Shown one piece after another: positions 1-6,059 of a stretch of DNA of 6,258 nucleotides (position 1 is the stretch's first letter; each line of letters begins with the position of its first letter). The stretch lies in contig JADLGS010000026.1 of assembly GCA_020849205.1 (NCBI GenBank), positions 1 through 6,258 of the forward strand, read 5' to 3'. The notes below the pieces were generated by a model. That model worked only from the letters and a program-made list of their open reading frames with translations. It searched no databases and was not told the DNA's origin. A program made the position numbers and the translations under genes. The stretch is from Candidatus Falkowiibacteriota bacterium (GTDB taxonomy: Bacteria > Patescibacteriota > Patescibacteriia > CAIXNZ01 > JADLGS01).

Positions 1-845
1 CACAACGAGACTTTAGTATTTGTGATATACGAGTCTATTACGGATATAAAGTTTATCCGGATCGCATGACTCGTCTGGAACAATTGGGAGTTACCGAGAA
101 GATGTACCATCTTTTTTTCAGCGAATCATTTACACTCACACCTGAAGAAGTTGAAGATGCAGGTATTCCCTTTGATAAACGTTGTGATCATCATTTTCAC
201 CCGTATACAAATATTGTGTGGCGCTCACTTCTTAATACGGGAGCGTTTGTTAATGGTTTTATTCCGAACCAACAAACCGTATTACTGCTTCATGCATGGT
301 GGAGAGGGTATTATGAGGCTCATATTGTTTCGCGACCTCATCCGTACACAATTGTTAAGGCTGCGGATACTAGAATTAAGGTAGCTGCAATCAAAACAGA
401 AATAAGTCCAATTTTTTTGACTGATTTGTACGACACTATTCGAGCAGCGTGGCGATCTAATCCACATCGAAGTACAAAAAAGTGGGTTGATTTCACAGTT
501 GAAACAACGTGGATCGATCTTTACTGTAATGCCAAAGATTTTCCTAACCTCTCGATCATATGCGTTAAAGGTATTGGACTTGCGCCAATTACTCATACGC
601 ATTGGAATGTGAATGCGAAGTCAGCTCACAAGAACAAACAACCCAAAGACTTTTCACTTCAAGGACAGTTGCAAAAAATTGCGTCTCAAGAAGTGTGTGT
701 TGTCCCTCCAAAAAAATACGGCCTTTCCCTGAATCAGCACCACAAAACAATACCTTCAGAAGAGGATGTTGGATTATTGAATCAATCAGTCACGAAAGAA
801 AATTTTTTGCAGCGTGGTTTGAGGTTGTTCTTGGGTGGTAAGTAG
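1..845 (+). CDS. Unrecognised protein, 5' end outside the window
   Basis: The frame that ends at the TAG of 843-845 stays open back to codon 3-5, so about 280 C-terminal residues are visible and the true start lies upstream. The ATG at 66 is probably internal: the codons before it read smoothly (...VYYGYKVYPDR) and no Shine-Dalgarno site precedes it. I do not recognise the family. Counting from the ATG at 66, the protein has a His/Cys cluster (CDHHFHP, residues 40-46), many Trp, Tyr and His residues (AWWRGYYEAH near 77-86), and a basic tail ending RLFLGGK. I see no signal peptide in the visible part, no clear membrane segment and no nucleotide-binding loop. It looks like a soluble, folded, possibly enzymatic protein, but no function should be assigned. 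A terminator follows 10 bases after the stop, so it ends its transcription unit. Confidence 0.8.
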   Translation, partial: QRDFSICDIRVYYGYKVYPDRMTRLEQLGVTEKMYHLFFSESFTLTPEEVEDAGIPFDKRCDHHFHPYTNIVWRSLLNTGAFVNGFIPNQQTVLLLHAWWRGYYEAHIVSRPHPYTIVKAADTRIKVAAIKTEISPIFLTDLYDTIRAAWRSNPHRSTKKWVDFTVETTWIDLYCNAKDFPNLSIICVKGIGLAPITHTHWNVNAKSAHKNKQPKDFSLQGQLQKIASQEVCVVPPKKYGLSLNQHHKTIPSEEDVGLLNQSVTKENFLQRGLRLFLGGK

Positions 846-854
846 AGACATACT

Positions 855-881
855 AGGATGGTTATATGACCATCCTTTTTT
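855..881 (+). terminator. Intrinsic terminator of the first gene
   Basis: A perfect 8-bp stem, AGGATGGT (855-862) with ACCATCCT (869-876), has a six-base loop and runs directly into six T residues (876-881). It sits just after the stop at 845 and just before the next promoter, as expected for a Rho-independent terminator. Confidence 0.85.
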
Positions 882-883
882 CA

Positions 884-912
884 TTGACATTAATTAATTT
901 TTCTGATATTTT
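884..912 (+). promoter_or_regulatory. Sigma70-type promoter of the ATP-grasp gene
   Basis: A perfect -35 box TTGACA (884-889) is followed, after 17 bases, by TATTTT (907-912). The bases TGA (904-906) in front supply an extended -10 motif. Transcription would start near 919, giving a leader of about 29 bases before the ATG at 948. An alternative -10, TAATAA at 918-923, is too far from the -35 box. Confidence 0.65.
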
Positions 913-938
913 TGGCCTAATAAATGTTCTTTACATAT

Positions 939-943
939 GGAGG
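939..943 (+). promoter_or_regulatory. Shine-Dalgarno site choosing the ATG at 948
   Basis: GGAGG lies four bases before the ATG at 948. It falls inside the coding sequence if the in-frame ATG at 924 is used, so it favours 948 as the real start. The spacing is on the short side. The other two clearly startable genes in the window lack such a site. Confidence 0.7.
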
Positions 944-947
944 ATGT

Positions 948-2012
948 ATGACAGTATGCTTTGCGCACTCTGGTGTTGGCGCGTATGCGCACATTCAAGC
1001 TGGTAGTGGTATTGAGTATTCAATTTCTTCACGCCCCTTGTGCGTTTCGTTGCCTGGCGATATTGTTGTTATTGACGCAGCAATTGCTGACGAATATCTC
1101 GAGGTAATTCGTCATTACGAAAGCATGGGGTTGAAAGTGGCGAGTCGCATTACGGCAGATAAGTCTATTATTGATCGTATGAAACGTCCACACGATTCCA
1201 CAGATTTCTATATGCAAACTGTAAACAGCGTAAGGTACTCGGGCAAATCAAGTCTTAAATGGTGCACGAGTATGAATAATAAAACAAGTTTTTTACGCAC
1301 GTGTTCCGAGCTTGGGGTACCAACTCCAAAAACGTTTTTTACGAATCTTACAAGCCGCAGAAAAGCTGGTGCTATGGAAGTGCGATTTCACTTTCCACAT
1401 CTTGCAAAGTCAGATGTTTCGTCGTCAGGGCGAGGAGTTTTCCTCATTTCAAAACCTGAAGAATACGAAGAGTTGCTTGAGAAAGGTATCTTAAAAGATG
1501 GCGAACACCATCTGCAAGAAATTATTCCTGATGCGCGCAGTCTCAACATTAACCTTGATAGCTATAACGCGTGTTGGCGTTGGCCGTCGTGGCAGATCAT
1601 TGAGAACTTTAAGTATATTGGAAGTGAAAGTATTACACCTGAAGATAATGCATCACTAAAGAAGGTGTATGCTGACGCAGAAAAACTTCGTTCGTATTAC
1701 GCGAAGCAAGGTTATCGCGGGTATCTCGGTTTTGACGTGATGATCGCACAAGACGCTCACTATTTCATTGAATGCAATCCACGCTGGAATACTTCATTGT
1801 ATTTTGCAAAGGTAGCAAAGAAGATGGGCTGGGAGCAATGGAGGAGTTTGCGTATTAAAACTGCGCATAACACCTTTATTGGATTTCCCCTTCGTGACCA
1901 ACATTCCATTTTTCGCCAAAAAAATCCCCCACTCATTGTAAATTGGGGTGGTATTAAAAATCAGGTGGTCGATGTTGTCGGCACACCCGAAATGTTTGTT
2001 GGATATATTTAA
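948..2012 (+). CDS. ATP-grasp family carboxylate-amine ligase
   Basis: This predicted 354-residue cytoplasmic enzyme should activate a carboxylate as an acyl phosphate with ATP and join it to an amine; the substrate is unknown. Residues 1-105 look like a pre-ATP-grasp domain. The ATP-grasp fold follows: NNKTSFLRTCSELGVPTP (about 110-127), the ATP-binding lysine in HLAKSD (K154), the glycine-rich loop SSSGRGV (158-164), the hinge-type QEI (190-192), GFDVMI with D263, and the metal/ATP motif FIECNPRWN with E275 and N277. All core positions look intact. The start at 948 is chosen for its GGAGG site; the ATG at 924 would add eight residues with no ribosome site. The gene has its own promoter and terminator, so neighbours do not reveal the substrate. 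The ECNPRWN motif recalls PGM1-like peptide ligases more than carbamoyl-phosphate synthase, but that placement is only an impression. Confidence 0.85.
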   Translation: MTVCFAHSGVGAYAHIQAGSGIEYSISSRPLCVSLPGDIVVIDAAIADEYLEVIRHYESMGLKVASRITADKSIIDRMKRPHDSTDFYMQTVNSVRYSGKSSLKWCTSMNNKTSFLRTCSELGVPTPKTFFTNLTSRRKAGAMEVRFHFPHLAKSDVSSSGRGVFLISKPEEYEELLEKGILKDGEHHLQEIIPDARSLNINLDSYNACWRWPSWQIIENFKYIGSESITPEDNASLKKVYADAEKLRSYYAKQGYRGYLGFDVMIAQDAHYFIECNPRWNTSLYFAKVAKKMGWEQWRSLRIKTAHNTFIGFPLRDQHSIFRQKNPPLIVNWGGIKNQVVDVVGTPEMFVGYI

Positions 2013-2015
2013 CAT

Positions 2016-2048
2016 AAGCGCCCTTCGACAAGCTCAGGGCGCTTTTTT
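2016..2048 (+). terminator. Intrinsic terminator of the ATP-grasp gene, repeat-derived
   Basis: A 9-bp stem, AAGCGCCCT (2016-2024) with AGGGCGCTT (2036-2044), closes an 11-base loop (2025-2035, TCGACAAGCTC) and continues into a six-T run (2043-2048). It starts three bases after the stop. Its 19-base core (2021-2039) recurs, inverted, in the terminator after ileS. Confidence 0.9.
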
Positions 2049-2050
2049 AA

Positions 2051-2079
2051 TTGCGGTGAATCTCTAATTTTAGTATTAT
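2051..2079 (+). promoter_or_regulatory. Candidate promoter of the asparaginase gene
   Basis: TTGCGG (2051-2056, 3 of 6 matches to the -35 consensus) and TATTAT (2074-2079, 5 of 6 to the -10 consensus) are 17 bases apart. The -10 box ends only six bases before the ATG at 2086, so transcription would begin at or next to the start codon. The weak -35 box is the main doubt. Confidence 0.45.
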
Positions 2080-2085
2080 ATAGGT

Positions 2086-2991
2086 ATGAAAAAAACATAT
2101 TCACTTATGATTCATGGGGGTGCGGGGTCAGTCGCCAACAAAACATCTTCACTTGAGTCTATTAAAAAAATCGTAGAAAAAGGCGAGGCAATGCTGCGTA
2201 AAGGCGCATCGAGCCTTGATGTTGTTGAGAAATGCGTGATGCTTTTGGAAAACGATCCGCAGTTCAATGCTGGACGTGGTTCTGTTTTAACGCACGAGGG
2301 AAAAGTTGAACTTGATGCATCAATCATGAATGGAAGTGATTTACGAGCTGGTGCTGTTGCTGGAGTTGTTGGAATAAAAAATCCCGTAACACTTGCACGT
2401 GAGGTGATGGATAAAAGCGAGTTCGTATTTTTAGTTGGTAAGGGCGCAGAAAAATTTGCTTTGGCAAATAACATTGCGTTTGAAAAACCTCCATATTTCA
2501 TTACACCCCAAAGAAAAGAGCAATTAATGAATACAAAGAAAAGTAATCACATGACTTTGGATCACACAATTAAAGACAGAAAATTTGGAACCGTAGGCGC
2601 GGTTGCACTGGACCTCAAAGGCAATCTTGCCGCTGCAACTTCAACAGGTGGATTAGTTAATAAGAATTATGGACGTGTTGGAGATTCACCAATTATTGGT
2701 GCTGGATGCTATGCAGACAACGAAACATGCGCTGTGTCATGTACTGGATACGGTGAACACTTTATTCGTATGGTGATGGCAAAGACGGTTTCAGATATTA
2801 TTTTATATAAAAAAGTGAGCGCGCAAACCGCATCTGAATTAGCAATAAAAATGTTGATTAACAAGGTTAAGGGTTTGGGAGGAGTGATAGTTGTCGATAA
2901 ATATGGCAAAATCGGCAAGGCATATTCAACTGAGGGAATGATTTGGGGGTCGGTGGTGAAGGGAGGGGAGGTTAAGGCGATGCTTGGCTAG
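2086..2991 (+). CDS. iaaA: Isoaspartyl peptidase / type III L-asparaginase
   Basis: This is an N-terminal-nucleophile hydrolase of 301 residues that splits asparagine and beta-aspartyl (isoaspartyl) dipeptides, with a probable role in nitrogen salvage or clearance of damaged peptides in the cytoplasm. Family marks run in order: MIHGGAG (8-14), FNAGRGSVLT (60-69), the ELDASIM segment (75-81), the autocleavage site KFGTVGAVALD with predicted nucleophile T169, TSTGG (185-189, T187), GRVGDSP (196-202, R197 and D200) and SCTGYGE (218-224, T220 and G221). These match the nucleophile and substrate-binding positions known in E. coli IaaA. Cleavage before T169 would give alpha and beta chains of about 168 and 133 residues. 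Length is normal for the family and there is no signal peptide. No Shine-Dalgarno site is properly spaced; the AGG at 2082-2084 is too close to the ATG. Confidence 0.93.
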   Translation: MKKTYSLMIHGGAGSVANKTSSLESIKKIVEKGEAMLRKGASSLDVVEKCVMLLENDPQFNAGRGSVLTHEGKVELDASIMNGSDLRAGAVAGVVGIKNPVTLAREVMDKSEFVFLVGKGAEKFALANNIAFEKPPYFITPQRKEQLMNTKKSNHMTLDHTIKDRKFGTVGAVALDLKGNLAAATSTGGLVNKNYGRVGDSPIIGAGCYADNETCAVSCTGYGEHFIRMVMAKTVSDIILYKKVSAQTASELAIKMLINKVKGLGGVIVVDKYGKIGKAYSTEGMIWGSVVKGGEVKAMLG

Positions 2992-2997
2992 GGGAGA

Positions 2998-3046
2998 GAA
3001 TGTAGAATGTTGAATGTAGAATATAGAATATGGAATATGCAATGGA
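2998..3046. repeat. Tandem heptamer array GAATRTD, six units
   Basis: Six consecutive 7-base units run from 2998 to 3039: GAATGTA, GAATGTT, GAATGTA, GAATATA, GAATATG, GAATATG. A decayed unit, CAATGGA, follows at 3040-3046. The array begins six bases after the asparaginase stop. The GAAT start of each unit is invariant, and changes fall in the last three bases. Confidence 0.85.
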
Positions 3047-3057
3047 GTTCTAAAACA

Positions 3058-3097
3058 TTGCCTTTACCTAGATAATACGCTAAACTAAGCGTATTAT
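3058..3097 (+). promoter_or_regulatory. Candidate ileS promoter region (two overlapping options)
   Basis: Option A is TTGCCT (3058-3063), 17 bases, then TAAACT (3081-3086), with 4 of 6 matches in each box. Option B is TAGATA (3069-3074), 17 bases, then TATTAT (3092-3097), with 4 of 6 and 5 of 6. Option B would start transcription near 3104, leaving a leader of about 20 bases. I cannot choose between them from sequence alone. There is no T-box leader. Confidence 0.35.
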
Positions 3098-3100
3098 TTA
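3069..3100. repeat. Long palindrome upstream of ileS: operator or weak terminator
   Basis: The arms 3069-3081 and 3088-3100 pair over 13 bp, with one G-T pair at 3071/3098, around the loop AAACTA (3082-3087). As RNA it could act as the asparaginase terminator, but the sequence after it (ATTCATAG) has no proper T run. As DNA it spans both boxes of promoter option B, so it could equally be a repressor-binding site. Confidence 0.6.
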
Positions 3101-3123
3101 ATTCATAGTAACAAAAGAATACT

Positions 3124-6006
3124 ATGTCGCATGACAATGTAGGTGGTGACAAGAAGAATTTTCCGGCAATGGAAAATGAGATCGCGAAGTTTTGGAAAGA
3201 GAAAAATATTTTTAAGAAATCAATTGATCAGCGAGATGGTTCTCCTGATTTTGTTTTTTATGATGGACCGCCGTTTGCAACGGGATTGCCACATCATGGC
3301 CATATTTTGGCATCAACTTCAAAAGATTTGATTGGACGCTATAAGACGATGAGAGGGTATCACGTACTTCGTCGCTGGGGTTGGGATTGTCATGGACTTC
3401 CTGTTGAAAATCTTATTGAAAAAGAATTAGAAATTTCTGGACGAAAAGAAATCGAAGCGTATGGTATTGGAAAATTTAATGATGCTTGCGAAGCTTCAGT
3501 TTTACGCTACGACAAAGAGTGGAGAACTACTATTGATCGCATCGGACGCTTTGTTGATTTTGATGATCAATACAAAACCATGGACGATAGTTTTATGGAA
3601 TCGGTGTGGTGGGGCTTTTCGCAACTCGTAAAAAAAGATTTGGTGTACGAAGATACACGTATCTCATTATATTGCCCACGATGTGAAACGCCACTCTCAA
3701 ATTCCGAGATCGCAATGGATAATAGTTATAAGTCAGTCAGCGATCCATCTATTTATGTTGCATTCAAACTCAAGGACTCTGACGAACATCTCTTGATCTG
3801 GACAACAACCCCATGGACGCTTCCTGCGAATGCGGCGATTGCAGTGAATCCAGAAATTACTTATGCGCTTGTTGAAAGCGAGGGTAAGAAATTGTGGTTA
3901 GCGCAAGATCGCGTTGAAGCTTTATCAAAAGATTTAAAAACTACCGAAGTTCTTGCGACTAAAATGGGATCTGAACTTGTTGGACTTTCATATGAACCAA
4001 TTTTTGGATATATGAAAGCAACGCATGACAAAACTCATACCGTTGTTGCCGGTGATTTTGTTACAACACAGGATGGTTCTGGTATGGTGCATATAGCGCC
4101 AACATTTGTTGAGGATGACTACAAAGTTGGTAAGCAATACGGTCTAGATTTTTTTGAAACCGTTGATTCACAAGGAAAGTTTTTGGAGATGATTACTGAT
4201 TTTGCTGGCAAAAATGTTTGGGAGGTGAATCGTGATGTACTCAAGCACTTAAAGTCGATGGGAGTTGTTGTTGCGCTCAAGGAAATTACTCACGAATATC
4301 CTTTTTGTTGGCGCTGTGACACAAAGCTCATCTACAAAACACAAAAAGCGTGGTATGTTGCGGTTACGAAAATCAAGAATGAACTTCTTGAGACTAATAA
4401 ACAGATTCATTGGTATCCAGCGCACTTACAAGAAGGGCGTTTTGGTAAAGGACTTGAAACAGCGCCAGACTGGAACATTTCACGTTCACGATTTTGGGGT
4501 AACCCAATTCCAGTGTGGAAGAATGATGTGACGGGTGAGATTTTTGTGCCAGAATCTATTGCGGATCTTGAAAAAGTTTCAGGCATGAAGGTGAAATCAA
4601 TGCATCGTCCTGGTATTGATGAGGTTGTCTGGAGCGATGGAAAGGGAACGTTTACTCGAACACCTGAAGTTTTTGATTGTTGGTTTGAATCAGGATCGAT
4701 GCCATGGGCCTCTGTTCATTATCCATTTGAAAACAAAGAATTTTTTGAAAAGAATTACCCATCACAATTTATTACTGAGTACATTGCTCAAACTCGAGGA
4801 TGGTTTTACAACATGCACGTATTAGCGATTGCGATTTTTGGCAAACCATCGTTTACGCATGCAGTAACGACAGGTACTATTTTGGCGGAAAATGGGCAAA
4901 AAATGAGTAAATCAAAAAAGAATTTCACTCCACCAGAAGAATTGTTTGAAAAGTATGGAGTTGACTCGATGCGTTTTTATTTGATGAGCTCACCGCTTAT
5001 GAAAGGTGAGAATTTACGCTACGCTGACAAAGAGCAGGCAGATGCATTTCGAAAAATTATTATGCTCTCGTGGAATGTGTATTCATTTTATGAATTGTAT
5101 CGCAATGTAGTGAAGCATGAAGCCTCAACAAAATCACAACACCTGCTTGATGTGTGGATTATTTCAAAAACTCAAGCGCTTGTTCGTGATGTAACGCAAA
5201 AACTAGATGCGTATGATATTACCACAGCGACTCGTTTGATTGGTGAATATATTAACGAACTTTCAACGTGGTATATTCGTCGTTCGCGCGATCGCTTTAA
5301 AGATGATGGATCAAGTAGCGATCTTATTGATGTGTTGTCGACTACGCGCTATGCGCTTCTTACTCTTGTTAAGGTGATGGCACCAGTAACTCCATTCATC
5401 GCCGAGGATATGTATCTTCGTTTGGGTGATGAAAAAGAGTCTGTGCATCTTTGCGATTGGCCAACGTATGATGAATCATTAATCTCTCAAACATCGCTTA
5501 CTCACATGGATACCGCAAAAGAAAGTATTGAGAAGGCATTAGCAATTCGCGCAAAAAATCAACGCAAAGTTCGTCAAGCATTGTCTACGTTGTACATCAC
5601 TACAACATCATTACCTCAAGCTTATTTTGATATCATTGCAGACGAGGTGAATGTAAAAGAAGTGATGCTCGTTGAATCGTTACCGCATGGAGAATTTATT
5701 GTTACAAGTAATGAAGAAAAACCAACGGTTGCGCTCAATATTGAAATCACGCCACAATTACAAATCGAAGGTGATGTGCGCGAACTTGTTCGCATGATTA
5801 ATGCGTATCGCAAAGAGTTGGGACTTACGCCAACGGATATGATTACGCTTGGTATTGCAACGAGTGATTTGTTGTGGGAGTATATAATGTTACACAAAGA
5901 ACATATATTAGCTTCAAATAAACTTACCGACCTGGTTCGTGTGCAAGAAGGAGATCACTTTATCGAAGTGAATGAACACGAAGCATCGCTTGTAGTTGTA
6001 AAATAA
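3124..6006 (+). CDS. ileS: Isoleucyl-tRNA synthetase, type 2 (eukaryote/Thermus-like)
   Basis: This cytoplasmic class Ia enzyme charges tRNA-Ile with isoleucine and edits mischarged valine. Landmarks run in order: FPAMENEIAKFW (13-24), the HIGH signature as HHGH in GLPHHGH (54-60), GWDCHGLPVE (86-95), a zinc pair CPRC (184-187) and CWRC (395-398), the editing-domain motif WTTTPWTLPAN (226-236), GSGMVHIAP (318-326) with EDDY (330-333), RFWGNPIPVW (456-465), FESGSMPW (521-528), QTRGWFYN (556-563), KMSKS (593-597), then the anticodon-binding helical domain (about 670-800). GLPHxGH and ATGLP mark type 2, not the common bacterial type 1. At 960 residues it is short for type 2, usually above 1030. 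No Shine-Dalgarno site precedes the ATG; this start is kept because the conserved N-terminal FPxME motif needs it or a point just before. A terminator follows. Confidence 0.97.
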   Translation: MSHDNVGGDKKNFPAMENEIAKFWKEKNIFKKSIDQRDGSPDFVFYDGPPFATGLPHHGHILASTSKDLIGRYKTMRGYHVLRRWGWDCHGLPVENLIEKELEISGRKEIEAYGIGKFNDACEASVLRYDKEWRTTIDRIGRFVDFDDQYKTMDDSFMESVWWGFSQLVKKDLVYEDTRISLYCPRCETPLSNSEIAMDNSYKSVSDPSIYVAFKLKDSDEHLLIWTTTPWTLPANAAIAVNPEITYALVESEGKKLWLAQDRVEALSKDLKTTEVLATKMGSELVGLSYEPIFGYMKATHDKTHTVVAGDFVTTQDGSGMVHIAPTFVEDDYKVGKQYGLDFFETVDSQGKFLEMITDFAGKNVWEVNRDVLKHLKSMGVVVALKEITHEYPFCWRCDTKLIYKTQKAWYVAVTKIKNELLETNKQIHWYPAHLQEGRFGKGLETAPDWNISRSRFWGNPIPVWKNDVTGEIFVPESIADLEKVSGMKVKSMHRPGIDEVVWSDGKGTFTRTPEVFDCWFESGSMPWASVHYPFENKEFFEKNYPSQFITEYIAQTRGWFYNMHVLAIAIFGKPSFTHAVTTGTILAENGQKMSKSKKNFTPPEELFEKYGVDSMRFYLMSSPLMKGENLRYADKEQADAFRKIIMLSWNVYSFYELYRNVVKHEASTKSQHLLDVWIISKTQALVRDVTQKLDAYDITTATRLIGEYINELSTWYIRRSRDRFKDDGSSSDLIDVLSTTRYALLTLVKVMAPVTPFIAEDMYLRLGDEKESVHLCDWPTYDESLISQTSLTHMDTAKESIEKALAIRAKNQRKVRQALSTLYITTTSLPQAYFDIIADEVNVKEVMLVESLPHGEFIVTSNEEKPTVALNIEITPQLQIEGDVRELVRMINAYRKELGLTPTDMITLGIATSDLLWEYIMLHKEHILASNKLTDLVRVQEGDHFIEVNEHEASLVVVK

Positions 6007-6016
6007 AAATAAATGA

Positions 6017-6049
6017 AAAAGCCCCCTGAGCTTGTCGAAGGGGGCTTTT
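6017..6049. terminator. Bidirectional terminator between ileS and the convergent gene
   Basis: An 11-bp perfect stem, AAAAGCCCCCT (6017-6027) with AGGGGGCTTTT (6039-6049), closes the loop GAGCTTGTCGA (6028-6038). T residues end it on the plus strand (6046-6049), and the A run 6016-6020 gives five T on the minus strand. It therefore serves both ileS and the gene arriving from the right. Confidence 0.9.
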
Positions 6050-6059
6050 GTTATACTGA

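Noticed and set aside
282..602. 106-codon minus-strand open frame opposite the first gene
   Set aside because: It lies fully within a larger plus-strand gene, has no ribosome site or promoter, and its product resembles nothing known.
924..947. Upstream ATG at 924 as start of the ATP-grasp gene
   Set aside because: It has no ribosome site before it and would place the GGAGG at 939-943 inside the coding sequence. The ATG at 948 is better supported.
948..2991. Cyanophycin synthesis and breakdown pair
   Set aside because: Cyanophycin synthetase is more than twice as long and carries a Mur-ligase domain that is absent here.
2945..2994. G-quadruplex in the G-rich end of the asparaginase gene
   Set aside because: The G runs (2945-2949, 2961-2963, 2965-2968, 2991-2994) are separated by loops of 11 and 22 bases. 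It is more simply glycine- and valine-rich coding sequence.
2998..3046. CRISPR array
   Set aside because: The units are 7 bases long with no spacers between them, so this is a simple tandem repeat.
2992..3123. T-box riboswitch controlling ileS
   Set aside because: The leader is too short and lacks the conserved T-box sequence and an antiterminator arrangement.
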